64,000 nucleotides of DNA from Grifola frondosa (taxonomy: Eukaryota; Basidiomycota; Agaricomycetes; Polyporales; Grifolaceae). The stretch lies in assembly GCA_001683735.1 (NCBI GenBank), contig LUGG01000001.1:1736001-1800000 (forward strand). The letters run 5' to 3'. Positions 24,186 to 36,032 of this stretch are shown piece by piece (the first letter of the stretch is position 1; every line of letters starts with the position of its first letter). The notes below the pieces were generated by a model. That model was not told the DNA's origin. It made no database searches and saw only the letters and a program-made list of their open reading frames with translations. The position numbers and the translations under genes are program-made.

Positions 24186-24779
24186 ATGGTCAATGTACCG
24201 ATTATAAAGAAGCGCACCAAGCGTTTCAAGTAAGTGTGTTATGATTTGTTAGAATGTGCGCATTTTAACACGTATCCACTCCTAGGCGCCACCAGTCCGA
24301 CCGATACAAGGGCGTGAAGGAGGCGTGGCGGAAGCCGAAGGGTATCGATAACAGGGTGCGGCGCCGCTTCAAGGGCCAGCTGCCCATGCCCAAGGTGCGC
24401 TTCGTCATTACGACGTTGTCTGCATCTAAATTTTCTTGCGCAGATTGGTTATGGTAGCAACAAGAAGGTTTGTAGTGCTTCTCATTGAGTACAGCACTTC
24501 GTATTGAAACTGTATTCTCATAGACGAGGCATCTTCTTCCCAACGGGCTGAAGAAATTTTTGGTCAGCAATGTGCGCGAAGTTGATATCCTTTTGATGCA
24601 CAACAAAAGCTTTGCGGCGGAAATTGCGCACAACGTCAGCAGCCGCAACCGCACCGCGATCCTTGAGAGGTATGTGCACCGATGTTTGCGTGGATCCAGC
24701 TTCTTATCATATATACAGAGCCAAGGCGCTTAGCGTGAAGGTGACGAACCCTGCGGCGCGTCTGCGGTCGGAGGAGTAA
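24186..24779 (+). CDS. RPL32: 60S ribosomal protein L32 (eL32)
   Basis: Component of the large cytosolic ribosomal subunit. Five coding exons, first 24186-24229, second from 24286, all in frame, give about 130 residues, the normal size. Signature stretches: [100 protein letters not shown] and the end [20 protein letters not shown]. The start is fixed by the family N-terminus and follows the leader-intron acceptor by two bases. The gene is divergent from the kinase, and its leader is shared with TEF1, which suggests joint high expression with the translation machinery. Confidence 0.97.
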
Positions 24780-25086
24780 AGGTCGTCTTGCTGTTGTCTC
24801 AGTCTGTTTCGTGTCATGCCGTGTCGAATTTGTTTTTAAAATCATGAGATGGTTCTGGCTTGAATTTGAGTGCAGCAGAAGTTAGAATAAAGCCTCATAG
24901 CCCCAGTGAGAACTCGATCTGGCGTTGTAGACTCCAGACGACAGAGTTAACAAGCGTGATTTATATTTTCCTGATGCTGATGATCATTCCTCCGTACATC
25001 TCAACCGTGCATTCTCTTCGTGATCAACTCCGGCTGCAACTGTATCTGAGGTTGAAGTAGGACATTGCTAAGACGTTGCTTGAGAT
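24780..25086. other. Intergenic, no gene recognised
   Basis: A 307-bp AT-rich stretch between RPL32 and the MEMO1-family gene, same strand; it probably holds the RPL32 3' UTR and the next promoter. Confidence 0.45.
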
Positions 25087-26437
25087 ATGGCAGAAAGGTA
25101 CGACTCATTCTCAATTGTGCTATCGCCTCGTCAACTGATCTCTCGCTAGACAAGCCACCCACGCAGATTCATGGTACAACGGCGATGGTACGCTTCAATC
25201 ATCCTTTCATATACGCACGTCAACGCTAATCGGCTGACAGAGCGTACACTCGATACTGAGTTATCGAGCTGGTTAGAGGGTGTAAAGCCAGGCGAAGAGT
25301 ATGCACCTCCCATCAAAGGCTGCAAGGCGATCATCGCACCGTGAGTTCATGGTATAATCATTCCTTGCATTACTCCTTACGCGATTGCTATCAGACATGC
25401 AGGATACTCGTACTCTGGTCGAGCGGCGGCGTGGGCGTATAAGAGTATTGACACCACGAGAATGTATGTCCTTCGTGCACCTCCGATCAATTATCCTGCA
25501 GAACATTGATTAACTCCTGCTAGAAAGCGCGTCTTTATCCTCGGTCCCGCCCACCATGTATATCTAGATGGCTGTGCCTTGTCAAAGTGCGGCGTGTACA
25601 AGACACCGATAGGACAGTTGCCATTGGATCTAGACAGTGAGTGTAATATCCAGTTCACAGTATCGGATACTGATGCGAAATAGCCATCAAGGAGCTAAGA
25701 GACTCTGGGAAGTTCAGCGATATGAGCCAACAGACGGACGAGGACGAACACAGTATCGAAATGCACCTTCCATATGTCCGGAAGATATTTCAAGGGTACG
25801 TACACGATATCGATGTCAGAGCGCATTCCTTCATCTCGCTGTCATTCCTAGGGTGGATATCCGTATTGTCCCTATTCTTGTAGGCGCCATTGACCAAGAT
25901 AAAGAGGCCGCGTTCGGTCGCATCCTCGCTCCATACCTTGCGAGAGACGACACGTTTTGCGTGATTTCAAGTGATTTTTGTCACTGGTGAGCCTGCTATC
26001 ATGCATTCCTGCAATTGTCGGTTTCATGGCCATTTGTATCGTAGGGGACTCGTTTCCAATATACTTTCTACTATCCGAAGCCTCCTCCAAGCTCTGCGCC
26101 CGCCGTCCGGTTGTCTAAAAGCGATCCCTCAGCTGTCGTCTCGACTCATCCTATACATGCGTCAATCTCAGCACTAGATCACGAAGCCATGGAACTCCTC
26201 ACAGTACCACCATTCACAGCATCTCAAGCACACCATAACTTCGCGGAGTACCTGGCGAGGACGAAGAACACTATCTGCGGAAGGCATCCCATCGGTGTTT
26301 TGTTGGGTGCACTATCCAACCTTGAGCAGCAAGGACGGGTACCGAAAGTGCAATGGGTGTGGTATGAGCAGAGCAGCCAGTGCGTTAGTATCAAGGACTC
26401 CAGTGTTAGTTATGCAAGTGCTTTTGTCAAGTTCTAG
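25087..26437 (+). CDS. MEMO1/Mho1 family protein (one frame break)
   Basis: Member of the MEMO family, related to metal-dependent dioxygenases; the family is tied to redox and cytoskeletal signalling in animals and to Mho1 in yeast. About eight exons, the first only 11 bases. Motifs: ADSWYNGD, IKGCKAIIAPHAGYSYSGRA with a conserved metal-site His, RVFILGPAHHVYLDGCAL, EHSIEMHLPYVRKIF, IRIVPILVGAID, CVISSDFCHWGTRFQYTFYY and GRHPIGVLLGAL. At the acceptor at 26043-26047 the joined frame fails by one base: exon bases GGG-ACT need one more G (GGGG) to read HWGTRFQY. Downstream sequence is intact to the stop, so the break is probably artefactual. Confidence 0.9.
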
Positions 26438-26551
26438 TTATGAAAGGGCGGTCAGGCTAGAAGTTAAACGTGATGTACTTCTATGTACAATATTGTAGCA
26501 AGGACGTGTGCGATGAATCGATCTATGTCTATGGATAGATATTGTGTGCAT

Positions 26552-27740
26552 CTACATACGCGAAGGCAGCTCCATTAGCTGTAGACCTACCGGCTCGTCG
26601 ATCTCCTTCTCGGAGCCTGGATGACCTGGATCTTCGACAACCTGTAATAAGTAATGAGGTCAACAGAATATTAGGGACGAGGGGTCTGCGATGACCTGCC
26701 TTGCCATTCGCGATGACAATATCGTCAAATCCCCAGTCCCTGGATGCACCACCCCTCATGTGGCTCCCGTCCACCAAACGTTTCGCCTCCCAGTAGCCTA
26801 CGGGCTTCGGAGTCCGCCCATTCCGGTGCACCTCTGTCAGGGTACAGCATCCCACCCTCAACGGCAGATTCCTATCGCCAACAAGCTCCCTTGTGAGAGC
26901 GATCACCGTCGCAGCGTGGCTCACGAGCAATATGCGCTTGTGACGGCCAGAGAATCTGCGCTCGACCTCGGGTATCAGCGCGCTCAGCAGACCGTTCGCG
27001 CGGCCGTGACATTCGTCCACGTCTTCGCCTTTGCGGGAGGGGTAGTATATGGACGACCAACTCTCATCTATCTCAGGGAAGTGGGCGCGGAGAGAGGTGG
27101 CCGATGCGGGGCGTGGATGCAGGCCGGTCCCGGGCACAACTGGGGAGTACCATTCTGAGAGACCTGTAAATCAAGGTCGACGTGCGGGCATGGCCGTGAG
27201 ACATGTCCACCCGAGTGAGACACAGACCTACCGTGCTCCACATATATTGGTACCTGCAAGGCCTTGGAAGTGGGGTTTGTGGTCTGAAGACAGCGGTCTA
27301 GGTTGGGAGAGCTAAGCGTGGTGGGATAGCTCTGCGACGAGTAAGGCCTCACAGTAAGGAGAAGAAAATATTGCTGTAGGTCGTTCTTCCTCAGGCAGAG
27401 ACAGGAAATAATCAGCCAGCTCCTGGGCCTGGGTCAGCCCATACATTGCGAGAGGCGGATCGCGAGGGAGACCTATAGTAGGCCCCAAATGTCATGTTCG
27501 AATACAACAAACGATTTTGAGATATATACAAGAGACGTACCAGTCTCGCTCTTCCTGTGCGGATGTTAGAATGGGGTGCACATAGACAATTATAGGAGAC
27601 CGGAGGCCAGTACGTACCATGTAGTAGTGACCCAGTTCAGACGGTAACCTGTAGAATGCATCGCAAGTCAGCGGCAACTTACTGTAAGATTTGTGTTCAC
27701 GCAATTTACCATGCCTCGCGATATATATCGTTTCGATCAT
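26552..27740 (-). CDS. Histidine phosphatase family protein, Tfc7-like
   Basis: Phosphoglycerate-mutase-fold protein of the group that includes the phosphatase domain of yeast TFIIIC subunit Tfc7 and its paralogue. About seven exons keep frame. Motifs: ETIYIARHGYRLNWVTT with the RHG catalytic signature, TGLPRDPPLAMYGLTQAQEL, PTAIFSSPYYRCLQTT, YVEHGLSEWYSPVVPGTG, ILLVSHAATVIAL with the second catalytic His (SHA), then GYWEAKRLVDGSHMRGGASR. The final intron starts with GC (AAG|GCAGGT) and ends at TTACAG; only this junction keeps the last exon (EDPGHPGSEKEIDEPVG) in frame. About 290 residues. Whether it acts in TFIIIC or as a free phosphatase cannot be told. Confidence 0.85.
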
Positions 27741-28285
27741 ATGTTGAATATTGAATATTTGAATCGTTGATAACGGGCACAGACTGGCCAGTACTGGAAC
27801 AAAGTATTTATGCTCACAGCAATTGAAAATGTGGAAAACACGTCCTCGGCGGCTACAGCAGCGGTCCCAAAAATTAGGCACTCAGATTCATATGAAAGAG
27901 AGTTCGTATTGACTGCAGGCGTATACAACAACTAGCTATGGCGAACCACAAGATGTAAGATATCGTTGCATGTGCGTAGTCTTGGTTCATACGTCAATTC
28001 AGATTTCTGTCAGTGGATCAGGATTACTCACTACCAGATAAAACGACAAGAGCACGGAGACGGGGCAACAGAGAGAACATAAAATGGAAGTTACGAACAC
28101 AAACGAGAAGTGCGGATATGTATGCAAATGAGGTCGAGATGATAAACGAAGATGGCAAGACCATACGGGCAGTGAGACGCGACCGTAACCCATATGTTTG
28201 CGTTGAATGACCCCACACTATTTTGCCGATGAACTTCATGGTTCATATTGTCGCCAATGAACCACTACATTTCAAATGCTGAAGT
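27741..28285. other. Intergenic, no gene recognised
   Basis: A 545-bp AT-rich stretch upstream of the histidine phosphatase gene and downstream of the Stm1-like gene, both minus strand. Only short frames without conserved features. Confidence 0.45.
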
Positions 28286-29712
28286 TTAACCCAAGGAGGG
28301 GAACGCGGTTTGGTCGTCCACGTTGAGAACGGGGCCGCTGCTGCCATTGGCTCTGCCCCTGCCTGCCCGCGCGCCGCGGCCACGGCTACCTCTCTCGCCC
28401 CTGTCGCCACCGCGTTCGCCGCCACGGCCTCCGCGACCACCACGGGCAGGACGCTCGAAATGAGCGTCAATCTCCAGGTAGACTTTCTCTTCCTTCTTGG
28501 CCCGTGCCTTCGGCGCAGAAGACTTGGTCTACGCCATGTATTAGCATCGATACCAACGCTTGTGCAACATTGCATGAGCGTACCTTGCCCACGAAGTAGG
28601 CAGTCTCCTCTTCATCCTTCTTGGAGACAACTACGGCATCCTTCCAGATGCTGTCGTCGCCCTCGTTAGCCTTCCTAGTCTCCAGCTTGGGCACGATATC
28701 AAGTCCTTTCTGCTGCTTGATGTACTCGTCGAGCGTGAGAGTATTGTCCTCCTCCTCGGGCTCCCTCTCGCGGCCTCTGCGGCCCTCGCGATCGCCAGAC
28801 TTCTCACCCTCGGGCGCGGCGGCTTCAGCAGCGACTTCAGCAGCAGCAGCACCCCAAGCATCAGCAGCGGCTGGGGCAGCCCACTCGGTTGCGGTAGTCT
28901 CGGCGGCGGCATCGATCTCAGCGGCATCCTCGACCTTCTGCTCAGTCTCGCCCTCATCACCACCCCATCCCTGATGGATCTTCTTCTCAGTGTCGCTGAA
29001 GTGGCACAGACGTAAGCTCGTTGCACATGTAAAACAAACGCGCGCAGGTGAGATACGTACATCTTGCCGGTCTGGCTGTGTCGGTCGAAGGGACGCCCAC
29101 GGCCTCCACGAGCACCGCGATCGCCACGATCGGTACCACGGCCTCTGCCCCTGCCGCGCCCGCGACCCTCGCCCTCGACTAATTTGAAAATACGTTAATG
29201 AAGGCGGAAGGCCAGCAGAGAAAGGATCGACGAAGAATGTGCATATTCGATGACGTGGTGTGATGCGGATTAAGAATCGAGGATCAAACAAATTCAGGAA
29301 TCAAATAACAAAGGCCAAAACAAATGTACTCACACCTCTTCTTGGGCTCAGCAGTAGAATCCTCGGCGCCCTCCTGGTTCTCTTTCTCGCGGGGAGCAGA
29401 TTTACCACCTCTTTGGTAGTACCTGCCACCTCTTGAAGCAGGGCCGCCGCGACCTCCCCGGGACCCACGAGTAGCGGCAGGGGTAGGTGCAGCTGCCTCT
29501 TTAGCGGGGGCGGGGGCAGGAGTGGAAGGCCTCGAAGAATCCTCTGAAGAATGTCGCAGTCCAAGAAGGTCAGAAATATGGCTGAAGGAAGGAGAACCTC
29601 GACGAGCCAGATGGAGACGAATCGACTTCACAGAATGGACTTGATGGGCGGGGTAAATGACAAGAGACTAACCTTCCAAGAGGGCGAAGGGGTTTTTAGT
29701 GGCCACCGACAT
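28286..29712 (-). CDS. STM1: Stm1-like / HABP4-SERBP1 family ribosome-binding protein
   Basis: RNA- and ribosome-associated protein of the Stm1/SERBP1 family, which clamps and preserves idle 80S ribosomes. Exons in frame from MSVATKNPFALLE, the diagnostic family N-terminus. Then an RGG-rich region (ATRGSRGGRGGPASRGGRYY), a second (GEGRGRGRGRGRGTDRGDRG), the HABP4 core SQTGKIDTEKKIHQGWGGDE, an Ala/Glu-rich acidic linker, LTLDEYIKQQKGLDIVPKLE, DAVVVSKKDEEETAYFVGK, and a C-terminal RGG block (PARGGRGGRGGERGGDRGER) ending QTAFPSLG. No frame break. The RGG tracts suggest arginine methylation. The gene is divergent from SPP1 over about 1 kb. Confidence 0.9.
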
Positions 29713-30730
29713 GTTTGACGGGGCCCTGTTTTGTGGTCAGTCTGGGGTAAGATTCCCTTGACGGCTTGTAGACTGTCTTGTGGATTGACGAGCGCGGGCG
29801 AAAGGGATTTTGAATCGTGGGATACCACCAATTAGCCCAGATGCAGACCCCGCATACTCTCTTCTCGGGTCCTGCTTCAAGCCACCGTGGTCGCCTGTAC
29901 AGTTTATCGCCGCCGTATAAATCCCATCCTCCGGCGAAGAGAAAGCTTAACGCTTAAACACAGGTGCGCCCCCGATGCCTTCTTTGTTGCTCTCGACATT
30001 GCTGACAGTGTGTTTTGTTCTCAGCCTTCAAAAGCATCTCGACGATGACTCGCCCGCCTTTACTGGACTGGAGTGGGTCGAGGACCTTGAGACCGTCATA
30101 AAAGGCTGGAGAGCAAGGACTTCGGTTCGAACGATGGGACTTGGGTGCGGCGTACTCATGCTTCAGTGATGGGACTTTGTCTCAGCAGTTGGCTCTTCGT
30201 GGCTGCTGTGTGGGATGCGTCGCAATGTCTCGTTGTACAGCTATGTATCATTCTACAGCTCTGTCTTAATCTATGTCATCGCCTCTCGTTCGTCCTTGTC
30301 TATGCGAGCTCGCTTTTACCGTTTAGCAGAATCACGAGATTCAAGTATCTGGAGGTGCATTTGCCTATCGTGTCCTGCCCTACCCTGCTCGTTGACAGGA
30401 TAGGTATGCCGCCCATCATCCTTTGGCTCATCTCGCGTACTGTTCCGTGGCTCAACAAGGAAGCGTAGGATATCGTCGTGAAGGTGAAGCCCTCGGAGGT
30501 TGTGAATGGGGAAGTCGTTGAGTGGCACATGGTGGTGGTGGACGGGTGATTTTGTCGGCGTATAAGGATGGACTTGTGACCCAGCGTCTCATCGTGACCT
30601 TCGAACGGAATGCCAACCAGCCGCCAACCAGTGTCCGCTTTTGAGCTTCCTCATCGACCACCTCAACCTCACCGAGTTTCTTATCAACGCAGCAGTCGAT
30701 CATACCAGCTGTCTCTTCGCTATCGCACGG
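29713..30730. other. Long intergenic region, no certain gene
   Basis: About 1 kb between the head-to-head Stm1-like and SPP1 genes. A short frame at 29975-30169 (PSLLLSTLLTVCFVLSLQKH, then DDDSPAFTGLEWVEDLETVI) has some coding look. It lacks a clear domain and overlaps a plausible intron (donor near 29962, acceptor near 30025), so it is left unassigned; it may be part of an upstream leader. Nothing else recognised. Confidence 0.35.
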
Positions 30731-33700
30731 ATGGCCAGTCGTCGACTCACCATTTCGTCTCTGTTATGTGCTGATGATCCCGCTGAGCCACCTTGCCCGT
30801 TGGTTTCTGTTCCATATTCTCCTCCCAGACAAGCAGCGTCTGTTTCTAAATCTCATGTTGCTGAAGATCACTTAAGAACGAGTCAATCTGGCATGTTTGA
30901 CCCTTCACACGGCTCCCTTTGTAGTAAGGCGGATACCGTTCACCACAGTCGCGACGTCGTTCCTCTTTCGCTTCAACCTGTACACCTCAGGAGACACACT
31001 CCATCATCTCCGTCAGAGGACGAAGTGGACGCGTCGCAGTCAGATCTCCGTAGGGGGTACAAAGATTACACATCTCACCTTCGTGAAGGCCTGACAAACA
31101 TCCTTAGGCCAGTGGTCAATGTGAGCCACGAAGACGATCACGCGAGTTATCACGGACAACGCCAACAGTCTCTAGCTGAACCACTACATTACCACCCCTC
31201 TCGTGGAACGTCAGATTCTTACCAACATCAATCTCGCTCGCCTCAGAGCAGCGCATATCTGACAAGACCCTCATCTTCTCGCAGTGCGCACTCCGACTCC
31301 GCCTCCACGTCAGCGTCTTACAACCATTCGTCGTCGCAACATTCATACATCCATTCGCCAGCACAGTCACCGACGTTTGTCTACAACCTGCCCCAGCCCG
31401 TTCGTCATCCGTCTCATTCTCCCGCCCTTTCCACACGACCCATTTCCGCCTCGCCGGTCGGCTACTACAACCCCATGTCTCAATCTCTGCCATCATACGG
31501 TAGTTCGCAACAATTATACTACCCATCACGCGTACCTCTGCAAGAGGATACTATTGCCGGGCCCTCCAGTCCTTCCGTGCCACTTTCGCCCAGTCACGAG
31601 TTCTATTCTCTTCGATCCTCGCAGCCTCTTTCGACGTCGCGCTCCCAGCCTTCGGCATTTGTGACCGACCCTCCGCCACAATCTCGTACCACTTCGGCAG
31701 CGTCTTTAACGAATCTGCTCAATGCCGCAGTTCCAACGTCGCAGACCATGACTGGGATGGGCGGATTGGAAGCATTGGTGCAGGCTGCAACTCAGGAGAG
31801 GAGGAGGTTGAGTGGGGAGATGCAGAGCTCAGAGGGTAGGGAAGAGACTGCTCGGCATCCGAGCGCGAGCCCTATCATGAGCCGCGCGAGCGCTCTACCG
31901 GAGATTGTCCACCAACCACACGAACGGGAACCTACAGCAACACCAGTCCGACCGCATCTGGATCTCCTTTTGGATACCGGGAGCAGTGACTTTCGCAGCG
32001 CACAGGCATCTTCCACAAGGATTCACTCCGATGGCGAGCCGCCGGCGAAGAGGCGCCGCAAATCGGGCAGCTTTAGTCCTGATTTGCGACCTGCGGAACC
32101 ACCATCCCACGTTATCGTCTCCCCGTCGCGGTTGTGCCCCCACCTTTGGAGGATGTCAAACGCCCACCTACCATGCACACGCTACCGGACTTGGCGGAAC
32201 AGGGGTCGACCGCGGATGTCGATGGCAGTCGTGAAGTTGATCCATCTGCGCAAGTGCCGTCCACCGACGGTGAGTCGTTCGTACCCTTGGAGGATCATCA
32301 CAGTGAGGAGGTTCGCGATATGCCACGCGTGAAGGTGGAGGGCGTTGCAGTCCCCGTCGAAGAGCATAGGTCGGGGGTTGGGGGTTTAGGCGACGCAGTC
32401 GTGGCAGAAGAGCCAGCGAAGAAGGAGAAGAAGAAGCGAGACAAGCCCCTCGCAAAGAAGGAACGGGGCCATGCGGCTGGAGAGAACGAGGCGGTAGGTC
32501 ATCGCAGCAGCAAGCGCCAGGACAAATCTCAAGAGGACGACCCGCATGAGTGGTTACTCGAGCACTACTCCACTGCCTCCCCTCCACGAGTGTCCCAGAT
32601 TCCATCTCCGGCCGAAGTAAAGAAGTGTCCTCCATCCAAAGCATTGCAATCTTCACATGGGACTGATTCCAAGCGAGACGACGCATCAGGAGGTAGTGCT
32701 TGCCACAATTCGCCTCAAAAGCACAAGGCCAAGAGTCCACCTAGTGAGTTCAGCTCTCGGACGCCCACGCCGCTGGCCATGTTGGAGCAGGAGCTGGATG
32801 GAATTACAGCGACACCGCGTACCAAAACAGAAACGCACGGGAGAGATTCGAGCCTGGAACTTGACCTGGTGGCCAGCGCCGCTCTGGACGATGGCGGCAT
32901 GGATAACAGCAGCGCGATGGACTTGGATGTGGATGACGAGCTACTCAGCCTACTCGACGAGAAGCCTCGCCATTCACATTCTCGACCACCACATTTCACC
33001 CAGCATCACGAGAAACATCATCGCAGCAAGCCTTCCTCTCCGACGAAACTCCATGCGAATATCCATTCGATACGTTCACCGGCAACTGCGCATGCCGGCT
33101 CAGAGCGCGAGTCCATGCCCCCTCCCACGTTACCTACTAGTGCGCACACGAAGGACGCTGGCGTAACGAAAAAGGCGGACAGATCGGAGAACATTGCTGC
33201 CGCGGCGAGTATGAAGAAGAAGGATGGTGGACAGAAGGTGAGGATATCGGCTAGTTGTGCACGCGTTCGACGCGTTCTGATGTCTTCTCACAACAGCCGG
33301 TACAGAAGGCGAAACCGCCAGCCAAGCCTAAAGCGAAGTCGACTGCGAAGCCGAAGACCAAGGCGTCCAAGGAAGTCGACAGTATTTCTACCAGCAATTC
33401 GCATCTTACCGCTCCCAATCCGGCAAAAAATAAGAAGACATCGCCGCACCCTCCTTCTGCCGTGGCGATGAAGCGTTCTGTTTCTGCTGCCGCCGGACCC
33501 TCTCGCTCGCGATCGACATCTGTGATGCCTAGAGCCTCGGTCGGGCCGGAGGTTGATGGCAAAACACCGATAGAGGAAGCACAAGAGGAAGAGAACGAGG
33601 CAGTGGTGGATGATAAGCTCTACTGCATATGTAAGACTCAGTATGACGAGGATCGTGTGATGATAGCATGCGATCGGTGAGTAGTGTGCCACGCTTTGGC

Positions 33701-34877
33701 TGTGCTATTTTTTTCCCTGACAAGATAGTTTCTCACAGGTGCGACGAGTGGTACCACACGCAATGCTTGCACATGCCGGACCTCGAGGTTGATCTTATCG
33801 ACCAGTTCATTTGCCCGCTGTGCATTGAAAGTACGTCTAACTTCACCTTATATCAAATGATATTTACTCATCTATTTTATGTATATCATTATTCAGACAA
33901 TCCTCATCTGTCCTTGAGAACGACTTACAAGCGACGTTGCATGGCCGGGTTACAGCATCCGCATCCTTCGTCTCCTAGCGCATGCCACAAACCCGCGCGG
34001 GGTGCGTTGTCAAAGTATTGTTCGGATGAATGTGGTATTGTGTATATGCAGCTACGGATTTCGTCTTGGGCCGGCGAAAAGGAACGGCTATGGGGCAGCG
34101 TTCAAGACGCGCACAGACGAGAAGGCGTGGTGGTGAAGAGCAAGTTCGTCCAAAGCGAAGTGGACGACGTTGTGAAGCCAGAAGCAAATGGCAATTCGTC
34201 GCTTCATTCCCTGTCCGCGGAGCTTCCTGGATTCGAAGTCGTGAAGCCTCTGAAGACGAAGCTCGAGCGGGAGCAAGTGCGGCTGAACGCTGAGCTGGAC
34301 AAGGTCGCTCGGAGGCGGGACGAGCTGAAGAAGGAAATGGAGGTCATCCTCTGGCGCGAGAAGCTCATCGAACTTGCGGCTGTGCGGGCGGAGACCATAG
34401 ATGAATGCGGCTGGGATCAGCGTCTCTGTTTTGGTGATGAGGAATATGCCGAGTTTGGGGCCGGGGTACTGGACAGCTATGAGGAATCCGAACAGCAGGA
34501 TGCCATGCAGGTGGACGGTGGCGCGGCGGATGAAGGTGAATGGTGGTGTAGAGGGAAGAAAAAATGTGATCGTCATGCGGGGTACGTCTGTCGCCGATCA
34601 TGCGCATTCGCGTTAACATTCGTCCTTTTGCAGATGGCAAAAGTTGCGTTCTGGGGAGATTGACTTCGACAAAGATTTGAAGGAGAGGGCGATATTGGCC
34701 CTTACGACTCAAGAGCGCGAAATTCGTAAACAGATCGAAGACACTATGGATCCCCAGGCCAAGACGTCTGTAGTGCCCACCTCTCCGCTGATCAACGGCA
34801 AAACCCTGGCCAATGGTATGCTCGAGATTAAGGTCAACGGAGACTCCATCAAGAAGGGTAAGAAGAGGAAGACCTAA
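30731..34877 (+). CDS. SPP1: Set1/COMPASS complex PHD-finger subunit Spp1 (CFP1-like; one frame break)
   Basis: Chromatin reader of the Set1 H3K4 methyltransferase complex. A long disordered N-terminal half of about 800 residues (Ser/His/Pro-rich, with PPAKRRRKSG and KKEKKKRDKPLAKKERG basic patches) precedes a PHD finger: LYCICKTQYDEDRVMIACDR, then after an intron CDEWYHTQCLHMPDLEVDL and FICPLCIE. A second Cys-rich unit follows (KRRCMAGLQHP, ACHKPARGALSKYCSDECG), then a coiled coil (KTKLEREQVRLNAELDKVAR) and the Spp1 C-terminal domain (GKKKCDRHAGWQKLRSGEID). At 32121-32124 the frame fails; one extra C in CCCC links HVIVSP to VAVVPPPLEDVKRPP. Known Spp1 proteins are usually shorter, so the extended N-terminus is notable. 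Start at MASRRLTISSLL. Confidence 0.87.
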
Positions 34878-35140
34878 TTCATGTATCCCTATTTCCTGGA
34901 CTATCTGGACGGTCACGTCGCCCGGCAGCGTGTTTCGCGCTGTACTTTATCGATACCTTGCATCACCCGTAATGCTGCTTGTCCATCTATCCTGTAGTCG
35001 TAAATAGAGTGTATCATGCAAGTGGAGACTTGAACGTATTACTTATATACAGAAAGAATGCCTCCCTTGGCGTAATGAATCTGCCAATACTGAGAGTGCA
35101 TACTGGCCTACATGAGAATGAAGAGCCGATAGGAGGAAGA

Positions 35141-35780
35141 TCAGTATCCATCCCCTTCGCCACCCTCTTTGCAGAATCCCTTCTCCTCAAACAGGACGTC
35201 TGCCTTGATCTCTTCACGATGTTTCTTGACGGCGATATCCTGTTTGTGATATGGCTCCAGAGCACTCCATTCGACCTGTCTGAGGGGTACCTCATCCTCC
35301 TGGTCGAGGTCCTACATAGTGTATGGGAAGTCATCAACGCGACAACCAAGTACGCGGAGCAAAATGAGGCGTACGATCTCTCCGAGAAGGACCACGTTCT
35401 CTCCGCGAATGAGGAAGAGACCACGCCACATCTCTGCAAAGACATCTTGGTGGTATATTCGCTCAACTGTATCTTCAAGAACCAGGTTGGCTGCGACACG
35501 CGGTTCAGCGGTTTTCTAGAAAGACCGAGGTGCTCGCGATACAACTCACGCACCGAATTGATCATACGACCGCAACACGCCCTGGAGTTTCCTGCCGTCC
35601 CTCAGAACCACGAGCATCTTTCCTGACCGGAGTCAAAACAAACACGGCAGACAGCGAACGAAAGAAGTGGGATCACAAGCTCAGGCTGGATAGGTGATTC
35701 TTGAACGGACTTGGGATAGACGTACTATCGACGCAATCCACAAGAGATCCCGAGGTTGTGAATGGGATCAAGGAGTCCAT
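35141..35780 (-). CDS. LSM1: U6 snRNA-associated Sm-like protein LSm1
   Basis: Subunit of the cytoplasmic Lsm1-7 ring, which binds 3' ends of deadenylated mRNAs and promotes decapping. Four exons in frame: [20 protein letters not shown], then [20 protein letters not shown] (Sm1 motif), [38 protein letters not shown] (Sm2 motif), and [20 protein letters not shown] with a short basic/acidic tail ending EGGEGDGY. About 155 residues; the C-terminal extension after Sm2 separates LSm1 from other Lsm proteins. Convergent with SPP1; the 3' ends are about 260 bp apart. Confidence 0.93.
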
Positions 35781-35933
35781 CGTATTGGTGTGGGTGCCCC
35801 TGGCGGGCGGGGGAGTGTGCAATATATACCTGGACTGGAGTTGGAGATTTAGAGAATGGTGAGCTTGTCAAGATGGTTCTCATGAAAAGGGTGTGCTGAT
35901 GTGGTCTATGAGATTGTCAGACTTAGCCTGCAA

Positions 35934-36024
35934 GCTGATATGGCCGAGTCGTTAAGGCGAGTGATTTGAATGTCTCATTATCACTTGGGCATAGCCCGCG
36001 TAGGTTCAAATCCTGCTGTCAGCG
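35934..36024 (+). tRNA. tRNA-Ser(UGA) with a 9-nt intron
   Basis: Cloverleaf drawn by hand: acceptor GCTGATA pairs with TGTCAGC (one T-G pair), D arm GCC/GGC in the GGCCGAGTCGTTAAGGC context usual for serine tRNAs, anticodon stem AGTGA/TCACT, long variable arm with stem GGGC/GCCC, T arm GTAGG-TTCAAAT-CCTGC, discriminator G. The anticodon loop is 16 nt; a 7-nt loop TTTGAA-A with anticodon TGA at 35967-35969 leaves a 9-nt intron at 35971-35979 at the canonical position after base 37. Class II shape and anticodon agree on serine. Confidence 0.9.
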
Positions 36025-36027
36025 ATC

Positions 36028-36032
36028 TTTTT
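36028..36032 (+). terminator. RNA polymerase III terminator of the tRNA
   Basis: Run of five T residues starting four bases after the tRNA discriminator base. Confidence 0.75.

Noticed and set aside
29975..30169. Possible small secreted or pheromone-precursor-like peptide
   Set aside because: It lacks the CaaX end of basidiomycete pheromone precursors, and the hydrophobic part overlaps a plausible intron.
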